This document shows, piece after piece, positions 16,646-26,260 of a stretch of DNA of 64,000 bases (the stretch's first letter is position 1; each line of letters begins with the position of its first letter). The translations under genes and the position numbers were made by a program. The notes under the pieces are model-generated. The model had not been told where the DNA came from and did no database searches. It worked only from the letters and a program-made list of their open reading frames with translations. The DNA is from Paenibacillus sp. LS1. Lineage in GTDB: Bacteria > Bacillota > Bacilli > Paenibacillales > Paenibacillaceae. Location of the stretch: positions 1,116,001-1,180,000 of the forward strand of contig NZ_JAPDOE010000001.1 in NCBI RefSeq assembly GCF_026013365.1, read 5' to 3'.

Positions 16646-16747
16646 TCGTCTCCCCTCCTCCGGCAATACTCATGTGTATAGTATGAGTCCGCCACAGAAA
16701 AGGTGAATAAGCTTCTTATTTCACAAGGTACGTTTAGGTAATTACAA

Positions 16748-17788
16748 TCAAGAATGCCACTGCTCCCAGGTTTCAAGCTTCATGACTTCCATTTCAGTCT
16801 TCGGGTCACGTCCCATCAAGGCTTCAACCGCATCACGCGGCTGTCTCTCCTGGAATAAAACGTGATACAACTGATCCGCAATCGGCATTTGCACACCGTA
16901 TTTTTGCGAGATGAAATAGGCAGCTTGCGTGGTTCGAATGCCTTCCACCACCATGCCCATCGACTTCAGGACATCATCCAGCTTCTGTCCCTGGCCCAAC
17001 ATGGAACCCGCTCTCCAGTTCCGGCTGTGCTGACTTGTAGCCGTTACAACCAGATCTCCGATTCCAGCAAGTCCCGAAAACGTTAACGGATTTGCGCCCA
17101 TCTCCACACCAATACGTGTGATCTCTGCCAGACCGCGAGTTAACAACGCTGCTTTGGCATTATCACCGAATTGAAGACCATCGGACATGCCTGCACCCAG
17201 AGCAATGATGTTTTTGAATGCACCTGCAAGTTCAACACCAAGCATGTCCCGATTCGTGTAAACACGGAAATAGGCATTCATAAACAGAGCTTGGGCCGCC
17301 TCGGCAGATCCCTTATCCAGTGAGGCCACAACCACTGTCGTTGGGCATCGTTTCACCACTTCTTCCGCATGGCTTGGGCCAGAAAGGACAACAACACGCC
17401 CTTCTTCACATTCCAACTCTTCTGAAATGACTGTGGACATCCGTTTCAGGCTTTCTGTCTCAAAACCTTTGGTTGCATGAATGATTAACATCTCAGGCTT
17501 ATAATAAGCCTTAAGCTGATTCGTAACTGCACGCATGGCTGAAGAAGGCGCAACAATTAACACAGCTATGGCGCCTTCCACCGCAGCTTCCATATCAGTT
17601 GTTGCCCGAATTCGTGGTGAAAGCTCTGCATCCGGAAGATAGCGAGTATTGGTGTGCTTGTTATTAATTTCCGTAGCCTGGTCTTCACCACGTGTCCACA
17701 TCATCACATCTAATTGATTTGCAGCGAGTACACTGGCCAGAGCCGTTCCCCAGCTCCCGGCGACCAGAACAGCAACTTTTTTAGACAA
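16748..17788 (-). CDS. gpsA: Glycerol-3-phosphate dehydrogenase [NAD(P)+]
   Basis: GpsA reduces dihydroxyacetone phosphate to sn-glycerol 3-phosphate, the backbone for phospholipids and the substrate of PlsY. The 346-residue protein starts MSKKVAVLVAGSWGTALASVLA, the Rossmann loop, and has HATKGFE, the catalytic-lysine segment ELAGAFKNIIALGAG and GIGDLVVTATS. The start is TTG at 17786-17788, placed 8 bases after GGAGGGGG; it overlaps the plsY stop by 8 bases. A longer frame upstream is not used. Tight coupling of plsY and gpsA fits their consecutive reactions. Confidence 0.97.
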   Translation of the reverse strand: MSKKVAVLVAGSWGTALASVLAANQLDVMMWTRGEDQATEINNKHTNTRYLPDAELSPRIRATTDMEAAVEGAIAVLIVAPSSAMRAVTNQLKAYYKPEMLIIHATKGFETESLKRMSTVISEELECEEGRVVVLSGPSHAEEVVKRCPTTVVVASLDKGSAEAAQALFMNAYFRVYTNRDMLGVELAGAFKNIIALGAGMSDGLQFGDNAKAALLTRGLAEITRIGVEMGANPLTFSGLAGIGDLVVTATSQHSRNWRAGSMLGQGQKLDDVLKSMGMVVEGIRTTQAAYFISQKYGVQMPIADQLYHVLFQERQPRDAVEALMGRDPKTEMEVMKLETWEQWHS

Positions 17789-18404
17789 CTCGTTTACCCC
17801 CTCCAGGGTTTTTCGATCCCAATTTATTTTCCTGTCCTTTGGCGAGCTTCGCAATATTGGTACGATGTCTCCAGAACGCAAACAGACAAATAATCAGACT
17901 CCCCCAGAAGATATTCATTGAATATCCGGGTAATACCAAAATAAAAATGGGTGTAAATGCTACAAAAATCAAAGATCCCAATGAAACATATCGTGTCAAT
18001 ACAATAGACAGAATGGCGATCACCCCAGCACATAACGCAGGCAGGAAAGCAAGGCTCAACAGAACACCAATAGCCGTCGCAATCCCTTTTCCTCCACGAA
18101 AATGGAAGTAAAGCGGCCAGTTATGTCCTGCAATGGCTGCTATACCACTGAGTGCAGGAATCCATGCAGAACCGTCGCCCAGCCAGATTCCAATCCATAC
18201 AGCTACAACACCCTTAAGTACATCAAGCAGCAGAACAGCAATTGCCGGTCCTTTACCCAAAATACGCAACGTATTGGTAGCTCCTGCGTTTCCGCTTCCG
18301 TGCTGACGAATATCGATCCCCCGTATCGCTTTGGCAAGGAGGACACTAAAGCTGATTGAACCGAGCAGATAACTCAGTACAATCGCTGCGATTTGTAAAA
18401 TCAC
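17781..18404 (-). CDS. plsY: Glycerol-3-phosphate acyltransferase PlsY
   Basis: PlsY transfers the acyl group of acyl-phosphate to glycerol 3-phosphate, the first committed step of phospholipid synthesis. The 207-residue membrane protein has about five hydrophobic segments and the three conserved loops: GSGNAGATNTLR (residues about 36-47), FHFRGGKGIATAIG and WRHRTNIAKLAKGQENKLG. The start is GTG at 18402-18404 behind GGGGAGAAG. It is followed by overlapping gpsA, which supplies its substrate. Confidence 0.97.
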   Translation of the reverse strand: MILQIAAIVLSYLLGSISFSVLLAKAIRGIDIRQHGSGNAGATNTLRILGKGPAIAVLLLDVLKGVVAVWIGIWLGDGSAWIPALSGIAAIAGHNWPLYFHFRGGKGIATAIGVLLSLAFLPALCAGVIAILSIVLTRYVSLGSLIFVAFTPIFILVLPGYSMNIFWGSLIICLFAFWRHRTNIAKLAKGQENKLGSKNPGGGKRVV

Positions 18405-18415
18405 ACACTTCTCCC

Positions 18416-19738
18416 CTAACTTTCGTCGGACTTCCTCCGAGTAAATATGCGAATTGGTGTTCCTTCGAAATCAAACGCTGCACGGATTTTATTCTCCAGA
18501 TAGCGCTCATATGAGAAGTGCATCAATTCCGGATCGTTCACAAAAACAACCATGGTCGGAGGCTTAACGGCAACCTGAGTCACATAGTTAATTCTCATTC
18601 TCCGTCCTTTATCCGTTGGCGGAGGGTTAATAGCTACTGCATCCGATACAACATCGTTAAGCAGATGCGTTTGTACACGTAACGAGTGTTGGTCCGCTAC
18701 ACGTTTTACAACTGGCAACAGTTTTTGTAAGCGTTGTTTTGTGAGGGCTGACAAAAATACGACCGGAGCATAAGTCATAAACAGGAAGTGATCCCGAATT
18801 TTCTTCTCAAACTCTTTCATCGTCTTGTCATGCTTCTCTACCACGTCCCATTTGTTTACGACAAACAAAGACGCTTTACCAGCTTCAAATGCATAACCTG
18901 CAATATGCTTGTCCTGTTCAATAATGCCTTCTTCACCATTAATGACAATCAGAACAACATCTGCACGCTCAATCGCACGCATGGCACGCATTACACTGTA
19001 TTTCTCGGTTGTTTCATATACTTTACCGCGCTTACGCATACCTGCTGTATCAATCAGCACGTAACGTTGGCCGTCTTTTTCAAAAGGTGTATCAATCGCA
19101 TCCCGGGTCGTTCCAGCCACGTCACTTACAATGACACGCTCTTCACCCAGAATCGCGTTAACCAGTGAAGATTTACCCACATTAGGGCGTCCGATCAGAG
19201 CTACACGAATGACATCCTCATCGTAAACCTCTTCCTCAAGTTCAGGCAACTTCTCCACAATCGCATCAAGCAAATCACCTACACCTGTACCGTGACTTCC
19301 GGATACGCCGATGGGCTCACCGAAACCGAACCCATAAAACTCATAAATGAGCTCACTTCGTCCGATATTATCCACTTTGTTAACGGCTACAACAATAGGT
19401 TTGCCTGAGCGGTACAACATTTCTGCGACCTCTTCATCCGATTGCGTGATTCCTGCTTTTGCATCACACATGAATACAATAACATCCGCTTCTTCAATAG
19501 CGAGCTCTGCTTGCATCCGGATTGATTTTAAGATGACATCCTCACCATCAATTTCGATACCACCTGTATCAATAATACTGAATGGTTTACCGTTCCATTC
19601 GCCGATTCCGTAGATTCGGTCACGGGTAATGCCCGGCTTGTCTTCCACAATGGCCAGTCTGTCGCCGATGATCCGATTGAAAATGGTGGATTTACCCACG
19701 TTCGGTCGTCCGACAATTGCCACAACGGGTCTTGCCAT
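18416..19738 (-). CDS. der: GTPase Der (EngA), ribosome assembly
   Basis: Der is an essential double GTPase needed for 50S ribosome maturation. The 440-residue protein has two G domains: G1 motifs GRPNVGKST (about 10-18) and GRPNVGKSS (about 183-191), G3 DTGGIE and DTAGMR, G4 NKVD and NKWD, and the C-terminal KH-like domain. The ATG at 19736-19738 ([10 protein letters not shown]) lies 10 bases after AGGAGG. It stands before plsY-gpsA, as in Bacillus subtilis. Confidence 0.98.
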   Translation of the reverse strand: MARPVVAIVGRPNVGKSTIFNRIIGDRLAIVEDKPGITRDRIYGIGEWNGKPFSIIDTGGIEIDGEDVILKSIRMQAELAIEEADVIVFMCDAKAGITQSDEEVAEMLYRSGKPIVVAVNKVDNIGRSELIYEFYGFGFGEPIGVSGSHGTGVGDLLDAIVEKLPELEEEVYDEDVIRVALIGRPNVGKSSLVNAILGEERVIVSDVAGTTRDAIDTPFEKDGQRYVLIDTAGMRKRGKVYETTEKYSVMRAMRAIERADVVLIVINGEEGIIEQDKHIAGYAFEAGKASLFVVNKWDVVEKHDKTMKEFEKKIRDHFLFMTYAPVVFLSALTKQRLQKLLPVVKRVADQHSLRVQTHLLNDVVSDAVAINPPPTDKGRRMRINYVTQVAVKPPTMVVFVNDPELMHFSYERYLENKIRAAFDFEGTPIRIFTRRKSDES

Positions 19739-19828
19739 ACATTCCACTCCTCCTGTCCATACTTACGATACTCATCATAGCAAAAAAGATATGTCTTGGC
19801 TAACGTTTCATGCCAAAATACTCGCAAT

Positions 19829-19866
19829 AAAAACAATCGGCGAACCCGCCTGGGGCTCGCCGATCT
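19829..19866 (-). terminator. Terminator of the S1-domain protein gene
   Basis: On the minus strand ATCGGCGA...TCGCCGAT with GC-rich inner pairs is followed by TGTTTTTATT, soon after the stop codon. Confidence 0.85.
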
Positions 19867-19923
19867 TGCTTTTATTATTCAGCAAAATATGCAGTATATA
19901 ACTAAGAACCATGCATTGTTAAC

Positions 19924-21138
19924 TTATTTGAATTTGCTGAGTTTGTCACCAAACAGTTCGCCGAGCGTAGTGCTCATACCTTGATTGTTCAAGGAAACGT
20001 TTGGATTGTTGATTTCTTCACGTGGAGCGTTGTTTCTTGCAGGTCTTTCTGATTTTTGTGGTTGAGCTGGAGCTTCTTCTGTTTCTTTGATGCTCAAGCT
20101 TACACGTTGCTCAGAAGGGTTCATGTCCAAGATTTTAACTTGAACTTCCTGTCCTTCTTTCAACACTTCATGAGGAGTGCCGATGTGTTTGTGGGAGATT
20201 TGCGAGATATGCACAAGTCCCTCAACACCAGGAGCGATTTCAACAAATGCACCGAAGTCTACCAGACGTTTTACAACACCTGTTACGATATCGCTGGAAT
20301 TGAATTTTTCGCTAGCTGTTTCCCAAGGACCTGGTTGAACAGCTTTCATGCTCAGGCTGATTTTGCCTTTTTCAGGGTCAACTTTCAGCACTTTCACACT
20401 AACTTTATCGCCTTCAGACAGAACGTCGGATGGTTTTTCAACGTGTGTCCAAGCTAGCTCGGATACGTGAACCAAACCGTCAACTCCGCCCACATCAACA
20501 AATGCGCCGAATTGAGTCAAACGTTGTACTGTACCTTCGATGACTTGACCTTCTTGCAAACCAGCCATAACAGTCGCTTTGTTTGCTTCGAATTCTTGCT
20601 CCAGTACGTCTTTTTGGGAAAGGATCACTTTGTTGTTCTCACGGTCGATCTCTTTCACTTTAACACGCAGTGTGCGTCCTTTGTAGTCGCTGAAGTCTTC
20701 AACGAAATGGCGTTCAACCATGGAAGCCGGGATAAATCCACGCACGCCCACGTCTGCTACCAGACCGCCTTTAACAACGTCACCTACAACAACTTCGAAT
20801 ACGTCTTGGTCTTCAAAATGCTTTTGCAATTGATCCCATGCGTTTTCGCTGTCGATTGCACGTTTGGACAGAACGAGTTTTTCTTTCTCGTCGTCGATGC
20901 TAAGAACTTTAGCTTCAACTTCTTGTCCAACTTCTACTGCATCAGACGCGCTGTCAACATGCAATGAAGACAGTTCACGAATTGGAATGACACCGTCATA
21001 TTTATATCCAATGCTCACATAGGCTTGGTTATCTTCCAATTTGACGATGGTTCCTTTTACGGTATCTCCTTTTTTCAAGGAAACGAATTGATCCAACTCA
21101 TCTTGGGTTGCTTCTTGATTTTTCATTTCTTCCGACAT
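19924..21138 (-). CDS. rpsA: S1 RNA-binding domain protein (RpsA/YpfD)
   Basis: This 404-residue protein has four S1 (OB-fold) repeats, each with the pattern G-x-(V/I)-V-x-G-x-V, then FGAFV and GLVHIS/GLVHVS, at roughly 30-100, 115-185, 200-270 and 285-355, plus a disordered glutamine/proline-rich tail (APAQPQKSERPARNN). Firmicute homologues such as YpfD are related to ribosomal protein S1 but shorter than the six-repeat proteobacterial protein. The ATG at 21136-21138 (MSEEMKNQEA) follows GAGGAGGG. Confidence 0.95.
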   Translation of the reverse strand: MSEEMKNQEATQDELDQFVSLKKGDTVKGTIVKLEDNQAYVSIGYKYDGVIPIRELSSLHVDSASDAVEVGQEVEAKVLSIDDEKEKLVLSKRAIDSENAWDQLQKHFEDQDVFEVVVGDVVKGGLVADVGVRGFIPASMVERHFVEDFSDYKGRTLRVKVKEIDRENNKVILSQKDVLEQEFEANKATVMAGLQEGQVIEGTVQRLTQFGAFVDVGGVDGLVHVSELAWTHVEKPSDVLSEGDKVSVKVLKVDPEKGKISLSMKAVQPGPWETASEKFNSSDIVTGVVKRLVDFGAFVEIAPGVEGLVHISQISHKHIGTPHEVLKEGQEVQVKILDMNPSEQRVSLSIKETEEAPAQPQKSERPARNNAPREEINNPNVSLNNQGMSTTLGELFGDKLSKFK

Positions 21139-21279
21139 GTCAAATACCCTCCTCAATTCAAAAACCCCATTATATTCAAACCTGCCTGTAGCAGAGTTCA
21201 AAACACTTTCATCACTGAGTACTACTACTTAGTCTCCCTCAAAAATATGGAAACATGCACTCAGCTACTGACGAAGCCA

Positions 21280-21867
21280 TTACTTGCTAGGCACGCCCGT
21301 TTGCACCATTTCGTTAATCTTGGACATAATCTTCTCAGTCGCTTTCTCCAGAGCTTCTCCAGATGGGTCTTCCTTGAACTCGTCCAAACTTACGGGTGCT
21401 CCGTATACAACTTTCATCTTACGAAAAACCTTGTAGTTACCGATAATAGCAGTAGGAATAACTGTAGCGCCACTGCGGAGAGCAAAACTCGCTGCTCCTT
21501 TTTTGCCGATACCTCCATCATTATGACGGCTTCCCGAGGGGAAGATTCCGAGCACTTCACCATCACGCAAAATATTGAGTGAGGTCTTGATGGATTCCTT
21601 GCTGACACCTCCACGTTTAACGGGGAAAGCGCCCACGGCTTTAATAATTCGGCCGAGTACCGGAATTTCAAACAATTCGCTTTTGGCCATGAAGCGCACC
21701 TGACGGCGAATTTTGATACCAACAGTTGGAGGATCGAAGTTACTAATATGATTGGAACATAAAAGTACGCCGCCTTCTTTCGGAATATTCTCCCGTCCAA
21801 CGGCCTCCAAGCGGAAAAGAATGGTGTAAATGATCCGCAGTAATGTGCTGCAAAATGTGTAAATCAT
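21280..21867 (-). CDS. plsC: 1-acyl-sn-glycerol-3-phosphate acyltransferase
   Basis: PlsC acylates lysophosphatidic acid at position 2, making phosphatidic acid. The 195-residue protein has an N-terminal membrane-associated helix and the acyltransferase motifs NHISNFDPP (block I, H-x4-D), FPVKRGG (block II), GIFPSGSR (block III; a serine stands where glutamate is usual in FPEGT-like motifs) and VIPTAI (block IV). The ATG at 21865-21867 follows AGGAGAG and overlaps the cmk stop (ATGA), so the two are coupled, as in other Firmicutes. Confidence 0.93.
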   Translation of the reverse strand: MIYTFCSTLLRIIYTILFRLEAVGRENIPKEGGVLLCSNHISNFDPPTVGIKIRRQVRFMAKSELFEIPVLGRIIKAVGAFPVKRGGVSKESIKTSLNILRDGEVLGIFPSGSRHNDGGIGKKGAASFALRSGATVIPTAIIGNYKVFRKMKVVYGAPVSLDEFKEDPSGEALEKATEKIMSKINEMVQTGVPSK

Positions 21868-22568
21868 AGACCGATCTCTCCTCTGACCATTGTGCAATAA
21901 GATACGATTTTGTCAACCACTTCATGGATGTTCATCTTAGTTGTATCAAGAACGATAGCATCCTCAGCACAACGAAGCGGGGAAATTTCCCGACTCTCAT
22001 CCAATCTGTCACGGGTGGCAATGTCTCGCTCCAGTTGTTGCAACGTCAGTCCTTCAGAGGGGTCCAGTTCTTTGAAGCGGCGAAGCGCACGCTCTTCCAC
22101 ACTGGCAGTCATGAAGATTTTCACTTCCGCATCGGGCAATACTGTCGTTCCGATATCGCGTCCATCCATGACGACGCCCTTGCGCAAAGCCATTTGCCGC
22201 TGAGTATCCACTAATTGCGTACGCAGCCCCTCGATTTGCGCATATCGGGACACGATTCCCGTCACTTCACGGGAGCGGATTTCCGAGGTTACTTCTTCCC
22301 CATTACAGAACACTTTCTGTCCGTCGGGATCCGGTTGTAAATCAATGACCAGCTTTTGGGCTTCCTGAAGTACCTGTGTCACATCTTCCGGTGTAATACC
22401 TTTCCGAAGCATATGCAAGGTTACCGCACGGTACATTGCGCCTGTATCGACGTAGACATACGCGAGCGCTTCTGCAACCAATCGGGCCACCGTGCTTTTC
22501 CCGGCTCCGGCAGGTCCGTCAATTGCAACGTTCATTTTCCCGTTCTCTGATGTGTTCTGGCTTGCCAA
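21864..22568 (-). CDS. cmk: Cytidylate kinase
   Basis: Cmk phosphorylates CMP and dCMP. The 234-residue product has the P-loop GPAGAGKST, the NMP-binding DTGAMYRA, MDGRDIGT and the lid segment RRFKELDPSEG with RDRLDESREISPL. I favour a TTG start at 22566-22568 (MASQNTSENGKMNV) because GAGGAGG lies 9 bases before it; the ATG at 22533-22535 gives the classical N-terminus but has only a weak site. Overlap with plsC at its end indicates coupling. Confidence 0.95.
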   Translation of the reverse strand: MASQNTSENGKMNVAIDGPAGAGKSTVARLVAEALAYVYVDTGAMYRAVTLHMLRKGITPEDVTQVLQEAQKLVIDLQPDPDGQKVFCNGEEVTSEIRSREVTGIVSRYAQIEGLRTQLVDTQRQMALRKGVVMDGRDIGTTVLPDAEVKIFMTASVEERALRRFKELDPSEGLTLQQLERDIATRDRLDESREISPLRCAEDAIVLDTTKMNIHEVVDKIVSYCTMVRGEIGL

Positions 22569-22601
22569 CGGGGCATTCCTCCTCAAACGATAAACCTCAA
22601 T

Positions 22602-22621
22602 AAAAAAACAGGCATTGCCTG
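22602..22621 (-). terminator. Terminator after the DUF5359-type gene
   Basis: On the minus strand CAGGC-AAT-GCCTG is followed by seven T. It separates the small membrane-protein gene from cmk. Confidence 0.75.
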
Positions 22622-22671
22622 CATCGTGAAAATTATACCACACTCTACACATGGATGCAAAAACAGACAAA

Positions 22672-22896
22672 TCAACGACGTTCGTGATCAATCATCGTTT
22701 GCACTTGAATTGGCGTTCCTTCCAGTCGATCAATAGTGGTCATATTCTTTTTGAAACCTGGTACCAACAACAGCAATTGATACACCACAAGCAAGATTAA
22801 AAGAGCTGTGATCAGAATCAGAACCCTCCGTTCCATTCGCCTGAAGAAAACATAGTAGAGCCGTTCATATCTGCGGGTTGCATGACGATGATTCAT
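22672..22896 (-). CDS. ypfB: Small membrane protein, YpfB/DUF5359-like
   Basis: The 74-residue protein has a very basic N-terminus (MNHRHATRRYERLYYVFFRRMERR), one transmembrane helix (about 25-45) and a short exterior tail. Topology, size and position between cmk and ypfA correspond to ypfB of Bacillus subtilis. The ATG at 22894-22896 follows GGAGG. Its role is unknown. Confidence 0.75.
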   Translation of the reverse strand: MNHRHATRRYERLYYVFFRRMERRVLILITALLILLVVYQLLLLVPGFKKNMTTIDRLEGTPIQVQTMIDHERR

Positions 22897-22959
22897 GACA
22901 GATCCTCCGTTTTTTCCATTACGGTACCCGCAGTTTGCTCTTTTTATGCCAAAACATTC

Positions 22960-23628
22960 CTATTTCGTACGGTAATCCAATTGACGTTCAAAACAAAATT
23001 TGATGATCTTCTGACGTTCCGAATCTGAAATCTGCACAAATTTCAACATGCACAGTAGTCTACCGGTTTCCAGTGTTTTGATCCGAACGACTTCAGCCTC
23101 AAAGTTCACATGTTCAATTGTTGAATTGCGATATGGAACAAGCAACCAGCATTTCAGCTTTTGGCCTTCAGCTATTGAAAATCCTGCTTCGCCATAGATG
23201 GACAATCCACCGCCACCAATATCTTCAGTCAATCCCACGGTACGGGTCAGATCTTCACTCTGGATGGCCATTTCAAGGTTTGCATGAACACGAAGAAAGC
23301 TGCGGCGTTGAATTTTGGATATCTCGTTTGGGAGCGGCTTTCGGATACGGACAAGACGGACCACATCCTCTTCAAATCCGGTGACATAGGTATTAAAATA
23401 ATGCCGGACTCCATCCTCCGTAATATATGAAATGGACAATTCCTCGCCAAAAAAGAGCCTTTTCAGACGGCTGCTTCCCTGTTGCATCGGGACCTCAATC
23501 AGAAAACTGCTGTCATCCATATCTGCAATGCGTGATTTGTACTCTTTGTTTTCCTCTTTTTCATCTGCCGAAGCAATCTGGATGTATAAAATCTCATTTA
23601 TTTTAGGAAACAATTGGTTCACCGCCAC
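22960..23628 (-). CDS. ypfA: PilZ-domain c-di-GMP receptor, YpfA/YcgR type
   Basis: This flagellar-brake type protein of 222 residues has an N-terminal YcgR-like domain (about 1-100) and a C-terminal PilZ domain whose c-di-GMP-binding motif is visible as QRRSFLRV (RxxxR form) and, about 30 residues on, DIGGGGLSIYG in place of the usual D/N-x-S-x-x-G. In Bacillus subtilis the homologue slows motility when c-di-GMP is high. The start is uncertain: GTG at 23626-23628 or the second GTG two codons later; neither has a strong ribosome binding site. Confidence 0.88.
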   Translation of the reverse strand: MAVNQLFPKINEILYIQIASADEKEENKEYKSRIADMDDSSFLIEVPMQQGSSRLKRLFFGEELSISYITEDGVRHYFNTYVTGFEEDVVRLVRIRKPLPNEISKIQRRSFLRVHANLEMAIQSEDLTRTVGLTEDIGGGGLSIYGEAGFSIAEGQKLKCWLLVPYRNSTIEHVNFEAEVVRIKTLETGRLLCMLKFVQISDSERQKIIKFCFERQLDYRTK

Positions 23629-23691
23629 TTTATGTATTTATCTTCGTATGTACAAGGACTATTATACCATGACCTTTCTCACATTGAACAA

Positions 23692-23720
23692 GAAAAAAAA
23701 CAGACCACATCGTGGTCTGC
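23692..23720 (-). terminator. Terminator of ypeB
   Basis: On the minus strand CAGACCAC-GAT-GTGGTCTG is followed by eight T. Confidence 0.9.
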
Positions 23721-23762
23721 CGTAATTTTTTGTGCGATTGAAATTCAGAGAACACCAGCTGT

Positions 23763-25109
23763 TTATGAGGTTGCGTTGACCGGTTTGATCTCCTCAACCG
23801 CTTCTTCTATACCTGTATTTGCATTAATGTAAATCCGGTAACGGGAACCGTTGATTTTCCCTCCAAACTCATAACACAATACCTCTTTGCTGTAATCATT
23901 TTCAATCAGGGATTTGCGAACATAATTTTCTTCGAACTCCGAATTAAGCTTTTGCCGCGCCTGTTGCTCCGTAAGAGTTGCTTTCGGAATTTTGCGCATG
24001 TCATTATGTTCGTAGACAAAGTCACTCGCCTGGAAGCCAGTTACTTCCCCTGTATCCAATCCAACGCGAACAGACATTTTTTCAGGATATATCAAGGTGT
24101 CCCCTTGCTTGCGCACATAAGTAAGGTTCCCCAAGTTACCATACTCATCGTAGTTTACAGCCTTCATATCCTTATAGCCTTTATTCATTAGAAACTGATC
24201 TGCTTTAGCCATGGCATTCTGACGAGATACTTTTTTGGTTCCAATCGGACGTGTATCACTGTAAGAGATCAGCATTCCGCCATTACGGGTGAAATCCATC
24301 ATCAGTTTGCCATTCTTGGCATGATCAATCGTGGCCGTGTAGGACTCCCAGTCTGTTCCTTTACCGTTCTCCTGCACTTGGATTTTGCTATTGTCCGCAT
24401 CAGAGAATTTCGCAGCCTTGCTCTGAATCTGTTCTTTGGTCACCGGCAAGCCGTCCAGTTTTTTGACTGATCGTTTTGCATAAATATTAGATACGGAAGG
24501 ACCCCAATCAAGCTCCGGGTATTCCTGCACCTTTTTGTTTACGGTACGAAATCCATCGACGATTGTGTTGTCCATCGTTTGCTCTTGCGTTGCCATAGCA
24601 GTCTCCGCATCCATCCAGCGTAAACGGTCTGTGAGGACTTTCTGCTGCACATCCTGCAGATTCTTGGTAATCTCGGATGAATTCTGATACAGCTTTTTCA
24701 GGTTACCCATTTCTTTCTCACTTAGCGGTTCGTTCGTCAAGTCACGCATCGACGCCCGATAGGCAAAGTTGGAAATACGCGAGAGAAACTCTTCTGTCTC
24801 GTTAAATGGCAGCATGGTGAGTGGCAGTTGGTTGATCTCATTCTGAGCTTCACTGGTGAGTCGCCATACATTCATCAAACCTTTGCGATGCATCCCCTGT
24901 GATGTGGAGTGAACCGCCAAAGTGTTACCAATCTCCGAATGTAATTTGTCCATATGAAAAGATAAATCGTGAAAGGCACGCTGATATTGATTTTCTGCCT
25001 TGATCAGTATTGCATTCTTCTCCTGATTCTCCTGATAGCCCCATACGAGCGCACCGACCAGCAGGACCGCAAATATCGGAAACATAACTGAACTTAATCG
25101 TTTATACAT
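23763..25109 (-). CDS. ypeB: Germination protein YpeB
   Basis: YpeB is needed in Bacillus to stabilise the cortex-lytic enzyme SleB in spores. The 448-residue protein has one N-terminal membrane anchor (about 7-25), a helical middle and three C-terminal PepSY-like repeats (for example LPVTKEQIQSKAAKFSD and KVSRQNAMAKADQFLMNKGYKDM and ATLTEQQARQKLNSEF). The ATG at 25107-25109 follows AAAGGAG. sleB, normally the gene immediately upstream, is absent; a small cysteine-rich ORF and prsW are there instead. Confidence 0.95.
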   Translation of the reverse strand: MYKRLSSVMFPIFAVLLVGALVWGYQENQEKNAILIKAENQYQRAFHDLSFHMDKLHSEIGNTLAVHSTSQGMHRKGLMNVWRLTSEAQNEINQLPLTMLPFNETEEFLSRISNFAYRASMRDLTNEPLSEKEMGNLKKLYQNSSEITKNLQDVQQKVLTDRLRWMDAETAMATQEQTMDNTIVDGFRTVNKKVQEYPELDWGPSVSNIYAKRSVKKLDGLPVTKEQIQSKAAKFSDADNSKIQVQENGKGTDWESYTATIDHAKNGKLMMDFTRNGGMLISYSDTRPIGTKKVSRQNAMAKADQFLMNKGYKDMKAVNYDEYGNLGNLTYVRKQGDTLIYPEKMSVRVGLDTGEVTGFQASDFVYEHNDMRKIPKATLTEQQARQKLNSEFEENYVRKSLIENDYSKEVLCYEFGGKINGSRYRIYINANTGIEEAVEEIKPVNATS

Positions 25110-25232
25110 AAGTAAAGTCTCCTTTCTTCTAAAAACCACTACCTCTATTGTGGATCGAAGAAAGATCTCTTATGCATGCGATTTCCAGTCCTTACACAAG
25201 CAGGCTGCTAAAGCACCGTTTGGGTACTACTT

Positions 25233-25403
25233 TTAATTCAATTGAACCCCGGTTGCCATGCCTTCCTCTTCGATTTCGAATTGGTCCCTGTTATCACAGA
25301 GGCACTGCTTGAATCCCGTCTCAATCCGGCCACGCTCTTTCTTGCCTCGTAATGTAAAACGTTCACCGCATTGCTTGCATCTGATTTTAATTTTAATTCT
25401 CAT
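25233..25403 (-). CDS. Small cysteine-rich (zinc-ribbon-like) protein
   Basis: This 56-residue ORF starts MRIKIKIRCKQCGERFTLRG. It has one C-x2-C pair (residues 9 and 12) and a later C-x-C (CLCDN, about 34-36), a spacing compatible with a small zinc ribbon. The N-terminus is strongly basic and the C-terminus acidic (FEIEEEGM). Only a modest GGGGAT site precedes the ATG at 25401-25403, but cysteine pairing and codon use support coding. It lies between prsW and ypeB; function unknown. Confidence 0.65.
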   Translation of the reverse strand: MRIKIKIRCKQCGERFTLRGKKERGRIETGFKQCLCDNRDQFEIEEEGMATGVQLN

Positions 25404-25445
25404 CACAACGATCCCCGTTTCTGTTGGTCATTCCCCGGGAGTTTT

Positions 25446-25518
25446 TTTCGCAAAAAAAATAAAAACACACCAGGGCCGCAGGCGCAATATGCGCTTCATG
25501 TCCACCAGTGTGTCCGTA
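25446..25518 (-). terminator. Terminator of prsW
   Basis: On the minus strand ACACACTGGTGG pairs with CCTGGTGTGT around an inner GCGCATATTGCGC hairpin and is followed by a T-run. Confidence 0.8.
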
Positions 25519-25521
25519 TTT

Positions 25522-26217
25522 TTATAATTTAACCTCTTCCTCCCGCTTCACAAAACGAAAAGGAGAACGGTTATTGGCGCGTGTGATTTTACCCATTGCC
25601 CCATACCATAGGCCCGCCATTAGTGGCGCTATAAACCACAACCAATGATTTACCATGGTATTCATGATGACATCGTACAATGCATGCCAGAAAAAAGGTA
25701 ACACGAGAGAAAGAACCAGGTACCACCGCTTTTTCTTGCCACCGATAAACTTGGCCTTGCCCATGTAGTACCCCATAATTACCGCAAACATGGCATGCCC
25801 TGAAACAGGGAGCAGTGCCCGGAGGAACATGGCTGAGACGGATGCATTCCCCGCAAAGGCATACAACACATTCTCCACAGTGGCAAATCCAAGTGAAACA
25901 GCAACTGCATATAAGATTCCGTCATACGGCTCATCAAATTCGGTGTGATTATAGATGATATGATAAAGCACGAACCATTTGACGAATTCTTCCACACCAC
26001 CTGAGATCAGAATAGCCTCAAGATAAGGATTATCCCCGAGCCACATCATCATGCCACGCTGAATAATCATCACAGGCAGTACCATCAGAATCCCCATGAG
26101 GAAAACCCGCAATACCATATGAAGTGGCTCATAATCATAACGGTCTTTCAGGTAAAAGTATGTTAACAAGGCGAGACCCGGGGCAACTGCTGCCGCTAAG
26201 ACCGAAAACAAAAGCAC
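25522..26217 (-). CDS. prsW: Intramembrane protease PrsW
   Basis: PrsW performs the first cut of the anti-sigma factor RsiW in Bacillus and belongs to a family of membrane metalloproteases. The 231-residue protein has seven to eight membrane segments and the family motifs GGVEEFVKW (paired glutamates, about 75-83), SGHAMFAVIMGY and FFWHALYD with candidate metal-binding histidines. The start is GTG at 26215-26217 behind GAGGAGGG. Its place upstream of ypeB agrees with Bacillus subtilis. No anti-sigma or ECF pair is adjacent. Confidence 0.94.
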   Translation of the reverse strand: MLLFSVLAAAVAPGLALLTYFYLKDRYDYEPLHMVLRVFLMGILMVLPVMIIQRGMMMWLGDNPYLEAILISGGVEEFVKWFVLYHIIYNHTEFDEPYDGILYAVAVSLGFATVENVLYAFAGNASVSAMFLRALLPVSGHAMFAVIMGYYMGKAKFIGGKKKRWYLVLSLVLPFFWHALYDVIMNTMVNHWLWFIAPLMAGLWYGAMGKITRANNRSPFRFVKREEEVKL

Positions 26218-26260
26218 CGAAATTCCCTCCTCTGACTAAAGACGCGATTACAACTAGAGA

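Noticed and set aside
25258..25527. An 89-codon plus-strand frame opposite the cysteine-rich ORF
   Set aside because: No ribosome binding site and it crosses the prsW terminator hairpin; the minus-strand 56-residue frame is better supported.
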